DNA of 63,986 nucleotides from a virus. This document shows, one piece after another, positions 36,181 through 44,937 of this stretch. The stretch is taken from positions 1 through 63,986 of IMG/VR virus record IMGVR_UViG_3300043392_000024. One strand, 5' to 3'. The position numbers and the translations under genes were made by a program. Every line of letters begins with the position of its first letter. The first letter of the stretch is position 1. The notes beneath the pieces were generated by a model. That model saw only the letters and a program-made list of their open reading frames with translations. It was not told where the DNA came from and made no database searches.

Positions 36181-37413
36181 CTAAATTAGAAAATCTTTTT
36201 TGAAATACGACAATGTATAATCCTTTTTTTCTTGAACGGTCTCGTAAATCTTCTCCTCAATACCTCCCTTAGCAAATATCCAATAGACATCATTAAACTT
36301 TCTATCGATGGTTGTCATCCTATCTCTTGATTGCCAATAAGATACAGCCGAGAAGTCAATATTAAAGTAGACCAACACGTCTGCATTGCGTAGGCTGATG
36401 CCTTCTCTGCCACTAACAATCTGAAGGGCTATGTTCTTATCGGTTGAATTAAATACCTCAAGATCATCGGTCAATGCATCTCCGTAAACCTCCTTAAGCA
36501 AATCCCATTCGGCCTTAAACTTATAGAAGATACCAATCTTTTTGCCACGGAAAGTGTTAGCAATAAACTGAGCCTTTGAGTCATCGAGTACTTGTCTTTT
36601 ACCTGACTCAAGGATAATCGTTCCGCTATACATCTGATGCAACTTGTTCATAAGTTTTGCACCTGTATCAGCAAGGATCACATCGTCCTTACCCTGAATG
36701 ACTAAGTCTTTCTTTAGTCTTTCGCATAGTGCGTAGGTCGAAGTTGACATGGGAACCTTGTAAACAATTTCGTTTATCTTCGATTCAAATCCTGCTGCCT
36801 CCTGAGTGTAGGTGATCATTAAAGGATTAACCTTCTCCATAATCTTATCCTTCAAAGCACCTGAGTAGTCATTGACTTTCATCGCACCGATATACTTAAT
36901 CTTAACCTTGACATAGTCATTCGCCCAACGATAAAAGTTTATGTGTTCTTTGAATGGGTTACTTGGGTGAACATAAAGCTGATGGTATATCTGACTATGT
37001 GACTCAGGGGTAGGAGTGCCTGACAAGAATATAACTTTTGATTTATACTTCTTTACCAAGTCTTTGACCTGTTTAGCACGCTTGCTTGGTTTCGGGAAAG
37101 CACCTAAAGTATGTGCCTCATCACAAATAATTACATCAAAATTTAAACCTTCAAGTTTATGTAATGACTCATAATTTATACACATAAGTTTAAACTTTGC
37201 ACCTAAATCTTTGTGATCTTTTTGTATACCTGGCACAACTTTAAGTTTAGTGATAAACAAAACGTCCTTACATTTTAACTCGTCGCATATAGCCAATGAT
37301 GTCAAGGTCTTACCAACACGAACTTGTAAAGCCAAGTATAATAGTCCATGCTTATTAAGAATATCAACACCTTCTTTAGCAATTCTTTTTTGATAATCCC
37401 TTAATTCAAACAT
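36181..37413 (-). CDS. SF2 helicase (SNF2-like)
   Basis: A 410-residue DNA helicase or translocase. Motif I is QVRVGKT (about 30-36), motif II CDEAH (97-101), and motif III SGTPT (131-135). Motifs V and VI are at VSGREGISLRNADVLVYF and YWQSRDRM near residue 340-375. The architecture of two RecA domains without extra domains matches the short SNF2-like phage helicases paired with VRR-NUC. Presumed role: fork restart or recombination. It overlaps the HNH gene upstream by 8 bases. Confidence 0.9.
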   Translation of the reverse strand: MFELRDYQKRIAKEGVDILNKHGLLYLALQVRVGKTLTSLAICDELKCKDVLFITKLKVVPGIQKDHKDLGAKFKLMCINYESLHKLEGLNFDVIICDEAHTLGAFPKPSKRAKQVKDLVKKYKSKVIFLSGTPTPESHSQIYHQLYVHPSNPFKEHINFYRWANDYVKVKIKYIGAMKVNDYSGALKDKIMEKVNPLMITYTQEAAGFESKINEIVYKVPMSTSTYALCERLKKDLVIQGKDDVILADTGAKLMNKLHQMYSGTIILESGKRQVLDDSKAQFIANTFRGKKIGIFYKFKAEWDLLKEVYGDALTDDLEVFNSTDKNIALQIVSGREGISLRNADVLVYFNIDFSAVSYWQSRDRMTTIDRKFNDVYWIFAKGGIEEKIYETVQEKKDYTLSYFKKDFLI

Positions 37414-37963
37414 AGTATTTACCTTTTAAAACATTTAGTATTGTGCTTCTATTAACATCGTATTTAAAGGCATACTCATCTACATTACCCCTATTAGATT
37501 GGTTAACCCCTTTTATTGCATTGGCCTTTATATCATCAAGATCGCTGAGGGTAAGCTTTCTGATTGGATTAACCTTTCCTAACTCATCGTAAGAGTGCCT
37601 TTCGTTTTCACTATATGTACACCACTCAAGGTTAAGTATTACATTGTCGGCCTTATCGCCATTCTTATGATTAACACAAGGCTTTTTTTCAGGATTAAGT
37701 ATGAAATGTATTGCAACCAATCTGTGAACTTGAAATCTTTTTACTTTACCATTCATGGATAATGACACTCGCTTATAGCCTTTTACTAATTCTTGAGTAA
37801 TAAATTTGCCTGATCGAACAGACCATATTTCGCCATCAGCATAAAGTCTATATAATCTATCATACCCATTAACATATGTATATCTCATATCCATATGGTC
37901 TAACATTTTTCTTGTCTGGCTATTAGTAGTGCCAGGCTCTTCTTTTATTTTTGTTTTCATCAT
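37406..37963 (-). CDS. HNH homing endonuclease with C-terminal HTH
   Basis: A 185-residue homing endonuclease. A NUMOD4-like segment YRLYADGEIWSVRSGKFI leads to HNH with FQVHRLVAIHFILNP, PCVNHKNGDKADN and LEWCTYSEN. The C-terminus (about 135-185) has a resolvase-type HTH, KLTLSDLDDIKANA and YDVNRSTILNVLKG. It sits between a small Cys-rich gene, which it overlaps by 41 bases, and the helicase. Insertion may have changed the 3' end of that small gene. Confidence 0.85.
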   Translation of the reverse strand: MMKTKIKEEPGTTNSQTRKMLDHMDMRYTYVNGYDRLYRLYADGEIWSVRSGKFITQELVKGYKRVSLSMNGKVKRFQVHRLVAIHFILNPEKKPCVNHKNGDKADNVILNLEWCTYSENERHSYDELGKVNPIRKLTLSDLDDIKANAIKGVNQSNRGNVDEYAFKYDVNRSTILNVLKGKYYV

Positions 37964-38117
37964 CGTTATTTAAGGGCCAAAATGATTCACATCTTTCTTC
38001 ACCATCTTTTGGTTGGTAGTCAGAATACCATTGGTATTCACTTGGTTCAGCTGTGTATCTGTGACACACATTCCGTGCTAAACATTCTTCGTTCATGCAT
38101 TTTGATATATCAGGCAT
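37923..38117 (-). CDS. Small Cys-rich protein, end possibly altered by HNH insertion
   Basis: A 64-residue protein with C-x4-C-x5-C near the start (KCMNEECLARNVCHRY) and one later Cys. I know similar small Cys-rich proteins from many Bacteroidota phages; those usually end soon after the aromatic FW motif (here SFWPL). The last 15 residues are basic and fall within the overlap with the homing endonuclease, so the natural end may have been lost. Function unknown; a zinc site is possible. Confidence 0.65.
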   Translation of the reverse strand: MPDISKCMNEECLARNVCHRYTAEPSEYQWYSDYQPKDGEERCESFWPLNNDDENKNKRRAWHY

Positions 38118-38370
38118 CTAAGTATCTGTTTATAGCGTTAGTCAATTGATTGTAGTCTAAGGCGTAAGCCGTTTTGATATCAAAGTATTTTGTTTTCTCA
38201 TTAAACTTTGGGGGCATATCAAAGAATTGGATAGCCAAGTAATGATACGATCCTGCTGACCTGAGAACTAAAATATTCTTTGAGTCTTCAATGTTTATAA
38301 ACGGAAGGTCATTGTCTTTCAAATACTTCCGTATCTTTTCGATAAACGATAGTGTTATTCTAGTTGCCAT
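38110..38370 (-). CDS. Hypothetical protein, 86 aa
   Basis: An 86-residue alpha/beta protein: an N-terminal helix (LSFIEKIRKYLKDN), strands with LVLRSAGSYHYLAIQF, then a C-terminal helix. It is coupled to the Cys-rich gene by an 8-base overlap. No family recognised. Confidence 0.6.
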   Translation of the reverse strand: MATRITLSFIEKIRKYLKDNDLPFINIEDSKNILVLRSAGSYHYLAIQFFDMPPKFNEKTKYFDIKTAYALDYNQLTNAINRYLDA

Positions 38371-38371
38371 C

Positions 38372-38617
38372 TTAATATTCTTTAATTACTTTACAAGTTT
38401 CTTTCTCACTTTGAAATTCAATTAATCGTTCAGCTTGCTCTATTGAATAACAATTCTTGAATTTATGCCACCTTTTTATTAAACCAAAAAATTCCTTTTC
38501 GCAACGCTCTACATGGTATTCATACCTATAAAAAATCTCAGGGATAAAGTCTATTTCATGTTTATGGTTATATTCTAGTTCAGGGAACTTAACTTCTACT
38601 ATTCTATATTTTGCCAT
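38372..38617 (-). CDS. Hypothetical protein, 81 aa
   Basis: An 81-residue protein of a type common in Bacteroidota phages: an N-terminal strand (YRIVEVKFPELEY), an aromatic middle and a helix with SIEQAERLIEFQ. The start is preceded by the recurrent leader AACAAGACAATG. Function unknown. Confidence 0.65.
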   Translation of the reverse strand: MAKYRIVEVKFPELEYNHKHEIDFIPEIFYRYEYHVERCEKEFFGLIKRWHKFKNCYSIEQAERLIEFQSEKETCKVIKEY

Positions 38618-38849
38618 TGTCTTGTTGCATATAAGTTTCTTTGTAATATTGTTCTGGGGTCATCAATTTACCTATAGCCATAGCTACAACAGAATTATGA
38701 AAATCATTTTTTATCTGCTTTTTCTCAACTTCAAGAAGCTCTATGGCTTTTTCTTGGCATAGGACTGCGTGCATTTTGCTTTCGTAGTTTTCACCTAAAG
38801 TATGAATGAACTCAAGCATTTGCATCATTGCTGTTTGTTTATTTTCCAT
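38604..38849 (-). CDS. KQTA-family small protein, copy 1
   Basis: An 81-residue helical protein beginning MENKQTAMMQMLEFI and ending with EQYYKET. It is paralogous to the proteins at 43732 and 46306 (shared start KQTA, internal Glu/Lys helix and, in two of them, EQYY near the end). The family is frequent in Bacteroidota phages and has no known function. It overlaps the next gene by 14 bases. Confidence 0.7.
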   Translation of the reverse strand: MENKQTAMMQMLEFIHTLGENYESKMHAVLCQEKAIELLEVEKKQIKNDFHNSVVAMAIGKLMTPEQYYKETYMQQDNGKI

Positions 38850-39174
38850 TGTCTCTTTCTTTTATTTCAGTTTTTGCTGAATGAATTCCGTATGCTACTA
38901 TGTTTTTTAATAATCTCATCTCCATAAATAGTAAGCCGTACTCAATCTGCCTACCTTCTAAAACTGACACTTCTTTAAATACCCATTTATTAGGATTTAT
39001 TACGCCTATATGGTCCTTTATACCCATAGTAACTTCGTACTCTCCATCTCTATATGGCTTAACCGAATATTCAAACTTAATATTCTCGAATTCTTTCTGA
39101 TATTGTAGCGACGATATGATTGATTCAAGATCAGTATTAGCAGGCCGTGTCTTTTCTAGCTTATAATTTTCCAT
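38839..39174 (-). CDS. Hypothetical protein, 111 aa
   Basis: A 111-residue protein with a helix, a beta hairpin (FEYSVKPYRDGEYEVTMGI) and a C-terminal helix. The start carries the repeated leader AAACAACAAGACAATG, preceded by an intercistronic hairpin. No family recognised. Confidence 0.6.
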   Translation of the reverse strand: MENYKLEKTRPANTDLESIISSLQYQKEFENIKFEYSVKPYRDGEYEVTMGIKDHIGVINPNKWVFKEVSVLEGRQIEYGLLFMEMRLLKNIVAYGIHSAKTEIKERDNGK

Positions 39175-39187
39175 TGTCTTGTTGTTT

Positions 39188-39233
39188 AAGGCTATAACCT
39201 GATTTTTAAATTTAATTTTAAGGGCATAGCCTT
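39188..39233 (-). promoter_or_regulatory. Intercistronic hairpin with shared leader, site 2
   Basis: 8-bp inverted repeat AAGGCTAT / ATAGCCTT with a 30-base AT-rich loop lies between the primase-helicase stop and the leader AAACAACAAGACA of the next gene. The same design and related sequence recur at 46732-46775. It may stabilise or stop the long early transcript, or be an mRNA processing site. Confidence 0.5.
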
Positions 39234-41604
39234 ATAAAAGTTCTAATTGTTCTTTGTATTGAATTAACATCCACTTTCCAGCTGCATCACGACCCTCCTC
39301 AGGGTTATGACCTGTCTTATGCAAAGCATATGTGCGTAGCCACGAGTTGAAGCGTTGCTTGGAAAGCATTCTGAACATCCCATTGTTGTCAATGATAAAC
39401 TTATCGAACGCCTTATCAGGTCTGAACTTCTCATTGAACGGAACCACGGTAGCACCGAACTCAGCGATCCACTCAACGAACTCTGAGTTAGTCTCAGCTC
39501 TGAACTTACGCTCCTTAAGGTTGACAAACTCACAACGGATTAAGCCAGTATGCAAGTAACTCTGAAGCAATTTCATCATGTAGTTATCGAACGCACACCA
39601 ATCATCAGCACCCCAATCATTGAAAAGCAATCGTCCGAACTCATCCTGTGGCGTGAAGTCTTTGGAGTAAAACTGCTTGAACTCCATCTCCCATTTACGT
39701 CTCTCGAAGGAGTTACCCTTACCCTGAATAGCGTAGTTAGTTGTGATGACAACCTTAGGTGACTTATGAAATGGAATCTTTATTGCATCCTTGTTCTTAC
39801 GCTCGATCGTGATACCCTCAGTAATAACCGAGAACAATCGCTCGAAGTCAAAGTTCTTCTTGACATCATCGAACACCAACACCTGGGTGTCAGTAGTTAC
39901 CAACTGATAGGCAAAAGACTTATCGAAGGAGAATGACTTACCATCAATGGTGACCAACTTCTTCATGCGACTAACTCCGTTCATGAACAAGCCCTTACCT
40001 GTACCACCCTCAGGGTTCTCAGATATCACCTCATCGTTAATGATGACAGCCGGGCAATAACCTCCGTTCTTAAATGCGTGCAACAAGAATCCAATTGTTG
40101 ATTCAATCGATGCGATGCGTTTGTCATCGTTGCCACCAATGTTGCGAATGAACTGCTTGTAATCACACTCATCTGAGGGGCAGAAGATGAAGTCACGCTG
40201 AATGACTTGGTCTGCCCAAATGTATCCACCGAGATCCTCATAGTTCAGTAGCGTAGCCGAGTCTTTAGTTACCTTGACCACACCATTGCGATAGTATAGG
40301 TACGCCTCATCCTTGGTGTCCTCAACAAAGTAAATGCTCACCGAGTCAAGCATAGACAAGAAGTCTTCACGGAAGAACCGAGTCTTGTCAGCAAAGTAAT
40401 TGTATACGCTCAGGTCTTGAAAGTTAGTAAGGATATGGTTAAGCACAAAGTCTTTGATGTCATCCTCAGTACACATCTCGATCAAGTTCTGATTGATGCG
40501 AACAAAGATGAAACCTTTGTTGCCCTCAGGAACATACTTGCGATACCCATTCTCTTCCAAGAATCTTTTAAGGTCGTAGTGCACTAATGTAACCACACCC
40601 TTATCGCTCTTAGTCCAGAATATGTTCTTGCTTTCCTCCTCTTCAATCTTTGTTAAGACTGAGTCAATTGTTCCATCCTCAAACCCGGAGGCTTTAAGTT
40701 GAGAACGGACATCCTTTTTTGGCACACCACGATTAAGCTGCACCTTCACCTCGTTGACTCTTTGTGTGTCCTCGAAGTACTTTGTTGCGTGTTGATCCTT
40801 TAACTTGTACGCTGACTCAACAATTGACTTGACCTCTGATTGAGGGAAGTCTTCAGACACAAATCCAGCGAATCTAAACATTGCCTCAGACTTACTTACT
40901 CCGTACTGATTGAACGCAGATGCCAAGATGAAAAGATTGTTGTTCCTTGAGCCACTAACAAAGCCATACTTATTCTCCCACCATTTAGCAAGGCGTGAGA
41001 TAATCTCATCCTCATCATCAATGGGAATGGTAGGTCGCTGATCTTTAGTAACATGATCAATCTCTCCCTCATCTATCTGATTCCAAATATGTGAGTTTAG
41101 ATTAACAAAGATTGTAGGATCGTAAGACTCGTAGCATACACGAGATATATTCTTAGATGTCTTATCAAACTCTTGGCAGTTGTAGTACAACTCAAGGGCA
41201 TTGAAGTATGCCTTATGCTTCTCAGGATTCTCAGGTATCTTAACCAATACCTTAAGTCCATTTCCCGATGGAGAAACAAATACAGAGAATGTATATTGGT
41301 CAGCTGACAATTCCTCCTTCTTAGCCAACATCTCAGCGTGAGAAGGGAAGTTATCGAAGTCCAAACAAATAAGCCCACTATGCTTAAGCAATGAACCATC
41401 ATCACGCTTAGAGAACTTACCGGAGAAACAAATAGCAGGTAAGTCCTGCTTAAGTTTGTTCCGAGTCTCCTTATCTTTTTCCAACCTGATCTTACGAACC
41501 AGGTCTTTCGATTTCCCATCCTTGATGCGAACAAGTATATCAAGCACATCTTTGTGGAAGGGAACCGAAGTCTCTTTTATATTGCGAAAGATTGTAACTT
41601 CCAT
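39232..41604 (-). CDS. Primase-helicase (BT4734-type N-terminus, SF3/P4-like helicase)
   Basis: A 790-residue replication protein. The N-terminal part (about 1-170) matches BT4734/VirE-like prim-pol related domains: ICLDFDNFPSH supplies paired acidic residues, then SPSGNGLKVLVKI and SRVCYESYDP. The helicase part has Walker A GGTGKGLF (about 528-535), Walker B VLVFDDVKK (about 573), a motif C-like VVITTNYAI (about 615) and Arg-rich FERRKWEMEF. The C-terminus (about 730-790) is a winged-helix-like domain with LSKQRFNSWL, shared with the protein at 54829. It probably unwinds and primes DNA for the host polymerase. Its start faces the regulatory region at 41641. Confidence 0.85.
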   Translation of the reverse strand: MEVTIFRNIKETSVPFHKDVLDILVRIKDGKSKDLVRKIRLEKDKETRNKLKQDLPAICFSGKFSKRDDGSLLKHSGLICLDFDNFPSHAEMLAKKEELSADQYTFSVFVSPSGNGLKVLVKIPENPEKHKAYFNALELYYNCQEFDKTSKNISRVCYESYDPTIFVNLNSHIWNQIDEGEIDHVTKDQRPTIPIDDEDEIISRLAKWWENKYGFVSGSRNNNLFILASAFNQYGVSKSEAMFRFAGFVSEDFPQSEVKSIVESAYKLKDQHATKYFEDTQRVNEVKVQLNRGVPKKDVRSQLKASGFEDGTIDSVLTKIEEEESKNIFWTKSDKGVVTLVHYDLKRFLEENGYRKYVPEGNKGFIFVRINQNLIEMCTEDDIKDFVLNHILTNFQDLSVYNYFADKTRFFREDFLSMLDSVSIYFVEDTKDEAYLYYRNGVVKVTKDSATLLNYEDLGGYIWADQVIQRDFIFCPSDECDYKQFIRNIGGNDDKRIASIESTIGFLLHAFKNGGYCPAVIINDEVISENPEGGTGKGLFMNGVSRMKKLVTIDGKSFSFDKSFAYQLVTTDTQVLVFDDVKKNFDFERLFSVITEGITIERKNKDAIKIPFHKSPKVVITTNYAIQGKGNSFERRKWEMEFKQFYSKDFTPQDEFGRLLFNDWGADDWCAFDNYMMKLLQSYLHTGLIRCEFVNLKERKFRAETNSEFVEWIAEFGATVVPFNEKFRPDKAFDKFIIDNNGMFRMLSKQRFNSWLRTYALHKTGHNPEEGRDAAGKWMLIQYKEQLELL

Positions 41605-41640
41605 TGTACTTTTTTAAGATTGATTGTATTATTTATAAAG

Positions 41641-41762
41641 TTGTACATTTTTGTGCACAAAAAGTGTACAAATTATTTTAAAGTTTGCATAGATAACTAA
41701 TTGATTATTAGTTATTTATATTCTTTAGTGTACAAAATGTACAAAATAAGAGTAATAATTAC
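41641..41762. promoter_or_regulatory. Regulatory/origin-like region R1
   Basis: Between the primase-helicase start and the HNH gene there is a gene-free stretch. It has a perfect 16-bp palindrome TTTTTGTGCACAAAAA (41648-41663) nested in TTGTACA...TGTACAA; GTGTACAA at 41664 and again at 41728; AAGTTTGCA (41681); and a 9-bp inverted repeat ATAACTAAT/ATTAGTTAT around TGATT (41693-41715). The same elements in the same order occur at 54453-54580 (R2). They look like protein-binding sites or an origin. The remainder to 41834 is AT-rich without a gene. Confidence 0.65.
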
Positions 41763-41834
41763 AAAAAAATAAAAACACACATGGTATTAATTATATATAG
41801 TAAGTAAGTAGCTCCTATTTTGTACATCTTTGTA

Positions 41835-42353
41835 TTAGTCTTCTTTGTTTTCTATGCAGAATAAAATAAATGACTCATGCTTTTCTTTTGTGTCAAGTAA
41901 CTCATTGGTATCATATCTGCGATACATCATTCTTTCTTGATCGTAAACAATGAAGCGGTGAGCTTTCATGTGTTGCTTCTTTGTTATGAATATCAAGTCC
42001 TTATAATGATCCTCATTGTATGACCAATGGTGTTTCTCGAGTCCAGGTTGTGGTGGTTTAATCTTGCCAGACATAGTAGAAGCCCTCTTCTTTTCAGGAT
42101 ATAATAAATGATATCTTAATAAGTTTTTAGGTTTAGCTTTCCCTGTCCCCTCATACAACCTATGGTATTTTTCACGACCTCTCTTCCTTTCCTTTTCAAC
42201 AAACATATTATCTGACGATAATTCAGTATATCGAATCTTAACATCATTCTTAGTGCAATCAATGCACTTATTTAGATGACCATCAAGCATTTGTTTGTGT
42301 TTATAAAAATCTGATAGTTCTTTTTCAATACCACACTTAAAACATTTTTTCAT
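41835..42353 (-). CDS. HNH endonuclease-like zinc protein
   Basis: A 172-residue protein. The N-terminus has two Cys pairs typical of phage zinc fingers, MKKCFKCGIEK and LNKCIDCTKN. A basic helix follows. The C-terminal half has an HNH-like core, LEKHHWSYNEDHYKDLIFI and KKQHMKAHRF, with three His in nuclease positions. It is likely a free-standing HNH nuclease; a role in recombination or genome integrity is possible given its operon with SSB and exonuclease. Its promoter TATCTTTG-type element follows upstream. Confidence 0.7.
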   Translation of the reverse strand: MKKCFKCGIEKELSDFYKHKQMLDGHLNKCIDCTKNDVKIRYTELSSDNMFVEKERKRGREKYHRLYEGTGKAKPKNLLRYHLLYPEKKRASTMSGKIKPPQPGLEKHHWSYNEDHYKDLIFITKKQHMKAHRFIVYDQERMMYRRYDTNELLDTKEKHESFILFCIENKED

Positions 42354-42373
42354 ATTATTTACTTTTGTTTCTA

Positions 42374-42381
42374 CAAAGGTA
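42374..42381 (-). promoter_or_regulatory. Bacteroidota -7 element for the HNH gene
   Basis: Minus-strand TACCTTTG matches TAnnTTTG and ends 20 bases before the HNH start. Confidence 0.55.
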
Positions 42382-42408
42382 ACTAAAATAAACTAAAAAA
42401 CTTCCATT

Positions 42409-42726
42409 TTAAAAGGGGAGCTCATCACCCTCCTCAACTACCGGGGCAGCTGCAGGAGGAGGCGTTGGCGTAGATGGTGCTGCCTTTGCAGTAGAGCCAC
42501 CTTCTGATGACCATACTAACTTTCCATTAGCCAAGTAAATTTTAGATGCCTTAGCCTCACGCTCTTCCTGTGTTTGCGACTCGGTAATGGTCAAGATATT
42601 TCCGTATTGATCCGGCTCATCGTTAATAGAGATAGTTACATTTGCGTAAGTACCCTTTTGTCCTTTGACAAATTTGTCTTTAGTGAATTTTGTTACATCA
42701 ATAGATGCTGAGAATAATTGTGCCAT
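42409..42726 (-). CDS. Single-stranded DNA-binding protein (SSB-like)
   Basis: A 105-residue protein. The first 75 residues are beta-rich as in a small OB fold (SIDVTKFTKDKFVKGQKGTYANVTI). A disordered Pro/Ala linker (TPTPPPAAAPV) follows, then a final acidic tip EEGDELPF. The tip with terminal Phe is the typical SSB C-terminus that recruits partner proteins. It is shorter than bacterial SSB. It is in one operon with the exonuclease and annealing protein, so it probably coats ssDNA during recombination and replication. Confidence 0.75.
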   Translation of the reverse strand: MAQLFSASIDVTKFTKDKFVKGQKGTYANVTISINDEPDQYGNILTITESQTQEEREAKASKIYLANGKLVWSSEGGSTAKAAPSTPTPPPAAAPVVEEGDELPF

Positions 42727-42738
42727 TTTATTTATTGT

Positions 42739-43011
42739 TTAATTGTTTAACTTTTCTATTTCTTGTTTAACTTTTATGTAATGATCTAGATTGATATTTA
42801 CTCGTGTCATTGAATCTTCATCGTAAGAATATGGGGCTACATTCCAGGATATAAAATCTATTATTTTATCTACTGCTAGAATTGCACATTGTTTAGCTTT
42901 TGCCTTGTCAATTCCTTCGATACCTGTATTTTCAGCAATTCCTAAGTTGTCTTCATACTCAAATAGTGATACCAAATCTTTAGCTTCTTTTATTGGGTTC
43001 ATGTATCTCAT
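42739..43011 (-). CDS. QEIEKL-family small protein, copy 1
   Basis: A 90-residue helical protein with AKQCAILAVDKIIDF in the middle and YIKVKQEIEKL at the end, the marks of a small family present three times here. The start at 43011 is supported by an ATGA overlap with the exonuclease stop. The family is frequent in Bacteroidota phages; function unknown. Confidence 0.7.
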   Translation of the reverse strand: MRYMNPIKEAKDLVSLFEYEDNLGIAENTGIEGIDKAKAKQCAILAVDKIIDFISWNVAPYSYDEDSMTRVNINLDHYIKVKQEIEKLNN

Positions 43012-43742
43012 AAAGTTTCCGATTTAAAAAACTGAGTGATGTCATCGGTAGCATTTGCTCCGAAGAACTTTTGATAGACCTCGATAGCCTTGTATACTTT
43101 CTCTCGGCCACGATCCATGAACTCATCGCTACATTCAAATAAACCTGTGCGACAGGTATCTTTTTCAACAGCGATGAATACCATAGGCTTACCGAACAAT
43201 TGATTGTATATATATGCTTGACTATCGTAATTATATTTGCGTGCCGAAAAGCGAAAATCATCAAGGTTACCAGTCGTTTTGAGATCAATGAGTAACTCAC
43301 TACCGACTATATCCGACTTGCCTTTCCATTGCACACCACCAATCTCTCCAATAGCAGGCACCTCGTACTCGTTGTCAGCATCACGAATCATATCGTAGAA
43401 GGTGAAGTTACCAAGCAAAGCCTTGACCATTCGATCGATGTCCTCAGCTTCTTTCTGAAGCAATAACATGTCCACACCATGAGATGCGATAGCCTCCTTA
43501 TAAATGTTAGTCGTGCGTGTCGATGCCTCTACTCGTGGGAAGTTAATGATCTTCTCAGGCTCCAGGATCGATGCGTGGAAATAAGACCCAGCAAGCATAG
43601 CCGGAGTCTTATCCTTGTCCTTACCAAACTGCATGGGATTGTATAACAATGCACCGATGTCTGAGTTAGATAAGTAGTTCTTGCCAACACCTGAGTAGTA
43701 CTCGGTGTCGTTGCGTAGGGTTTCTAAAATCTTATTTTCCAT
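43008..43742 (-). CDS. PD-(D/E)XK exonuclease (RecE/YqaJ-like)
   Basis: A 244-residue 5'-3' exonuclease of the PD-(D/E)XK superfamily. The start is set at MENKILETL; an earlier ATG would add 9 residues. Motifs are an early GSYFHASILEPE (the GxxxHxxxLEP seen in RecE-like nucleases), GKSDIV (catalytic Asp), LLIDLKTT (D-x-K) and the helix YDSQAYIYNQ. It belongs with the annealing protein two genes upstream, a two-component recombination system analogous to lambda Exo-Beta or RecE-RecT. Confidence 0.85.
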   Translation of the reverse strand: MENKILETLRNDTEYYSGVGKNYLSNSDIGALLYNPMQFGKDKDKTPAMLAGSYFHASILEPEKIINFPRVEASTRTTNIYKEAIASHGVDMLLLQKEAEDIDRMVKALLGNFTFYDMIRDADNEYEVPAIGEIGGVQWKGKSDIVGSELLIDLKTTGNLDDFRFSARKYNYDSQAYIYNQLFGKPMVFIAVEKDTCRTGLFECSDEFMDRGREKVYKAIEVYQKFFGANATDDITQFFKSETL

Positions 43743-43959
43743 AATTTTCGTTGTAATATTGTTCTGCATCTAATTTGCATTCTATACCCTCAGGGACATT
43801 TGATTGCCAGCATTCTACAAATGCATCTTTTATTTGCTCCTTCTCCATTTGTTTGGCTTGTTCAAATAGCAAATTTTGTTCTTCTGATGTCATATAATCC
43901 CAATAAGTTCTTGTTATTTGGTCATAAAACCATTCTACTGCCGTTTGTTTAGTTTCCAT
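43732..43959 (-). CDS. KQTA-family small protein, copy 2
   Basis: A 75-residue protein (METKQTAVEWFYDQI...), with QAKQMEKEQIKDAF in the middle and EQYYNENYG at the end. Start chosen at the family-typical MxxKQTA; an ATG five codons earlier exists. It overlaps the exonuclease and the upstream gene by 11 bases each. Function unknown; the family is repeated at 38604 and 46306. Confidence 0.7.
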   Translation of the reverse strand: METKQTAVEWFYDQITRTYWDYMTSEEQNLLFEQAKQMEKEQIKDAFVECWQSNVPEGIECKLDAEQYYNENYGK

Positions 43960-44311
43960 TTTCGTATTGTTCAATTATCATTTTATTTGCAATATTATAT
44001 ACATCAAAGAAGCAATCTAAATCATCTTTAGTTAGTGCAAGTAATCTCGAACCAACACTTCTTAAATCAACGTCAGGTTCTTTGTGATTATAATCTAACA
44101 AAGCAATCACATAACATAATTCTTCACTTTCAAATATTGTAGATTGTATCCTATGGTTATCAGATTGAACAAATCCATCTTCTTCTACATATCCTTTGTT
44201 TAAATAATCATTCTTAAGTCCGTAATATGTATTAGGAAACCATTTTAATATTTCATACCTATCAGTAGTACCACAACTACGACATTGAATACTATTAATC
44301 CTTATGTTCAT
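43949..44311 (-). CDS. Hypothetical protein with N-terminal Cys pair, 120 aa
   Basis: A 120-residue protein starting with CRSCGTTDRYEI, a half zinc ribbon. The rest is mixed alpha/beta and ends in a helical, acidic segment. It starts on the stop codon of the annealing protein (shared base), so it is coupled. No family recognised. Confidence 0.6.
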   Translation of the reverse strand: MNIRINSIQCRSCGTTDRYEILKWFPNTYYGLKNDYLNKGYVEEDGFVQSDNHRIQSTIFESEELCYVIALLDYNHKEPDVDLRSVGSRLLALTKDDLDCFFDVYNIANKMIIEQYENGN

Positions 44312-44913
44312 TACTTGCGTAGTTTATTGATTGCTTTCTTAGTTGCCTCTGAGATGTCGTACTTAACCGACAACTTTTTGATCACCTCCTCGGTGCTTAG
44401 TCCCATATTGTCAATGACAAAGTTGGACACCTTCTGCCAATTAGCATCGCCTTCTACTAAGGCTACCTTAGATGTAGTCTTAGGCTGTGCCTTAACAGCT
44501 TGCATACTTGAGTCAGACTCCGATGGGAAGTCCTCCTTAGCGTAGATGTTCAACGCCAAGCCATGCAATGCCAACGCCTTCACCGTAGATCGTTGAATAG
44601 TCTTGTTAACCTGCATCGAAGTGATGTTAGCCAAAGGCACAGACTGATTACGCATGTCCATCACAGGTAGGTAGTCAATATGCTCCTGGCCTTGAATCGT
44701 TACACCAACCTTGACCCAAGCAGTTGAGCCATCCGTGAAGTAGTTCATGTGCGTATCACTCTCATAAACTGTGCGAGACATATCAGGAAATAACTTCTTG
44801 CATTCTGCCCAAGCGTGAGCCCAAGATAAGTAGGTTAAGTTACCTCTCTTTTCCGTTTTAGATGAGAGGTTGAGAGCAGACAATTGCTCGAATACTGATT
44901 TTTCTTTTGACAT
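44311..44913 (-). CDS. Single-strand annealing protein (DUF1071-like)
   Basis: A 200-residue recombinase. The N-terminal core matches the DUF1071 type of phage annealing proteins: LTYLSWAHAWAECKKLFPD, then TDGSTAWVKVGVTIQGQEH and the invariant-looking NKTIQRSTVKALALHGLALNIY. The core is shared with Rad52/Erf-like SSAPs. A C-terminal helical domain (about 155-200) resembles a small helix-hairpin. It pairs complementary ssDNA made by the exonuclease and is probably used in repair and concatemer formation. It is the first gene of an operon with its own promoter upstream. Confidence 0.8.
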   Translation of the reverse strand: MSKEKSVFEQLSALNLSSKTEKRGNLTYLSWAHAWAECKKLFPDMSRTVYESDTHMNYFTDGSTAWVKVGVTIQGQEHIDYLPVMDMRNQSVPLANITSMQVNKTIQRSTVKALALHGLALNIYAKEDFPSESDSSMQAVKAQPKTTSKVALVEGDANWQKVSNFVIDNMGLSTEEVIKKLSVKYDISEATKKAINKLRK

Positions 44914-44937
44914 AATTGAATTGGATTAAATGTTCGA

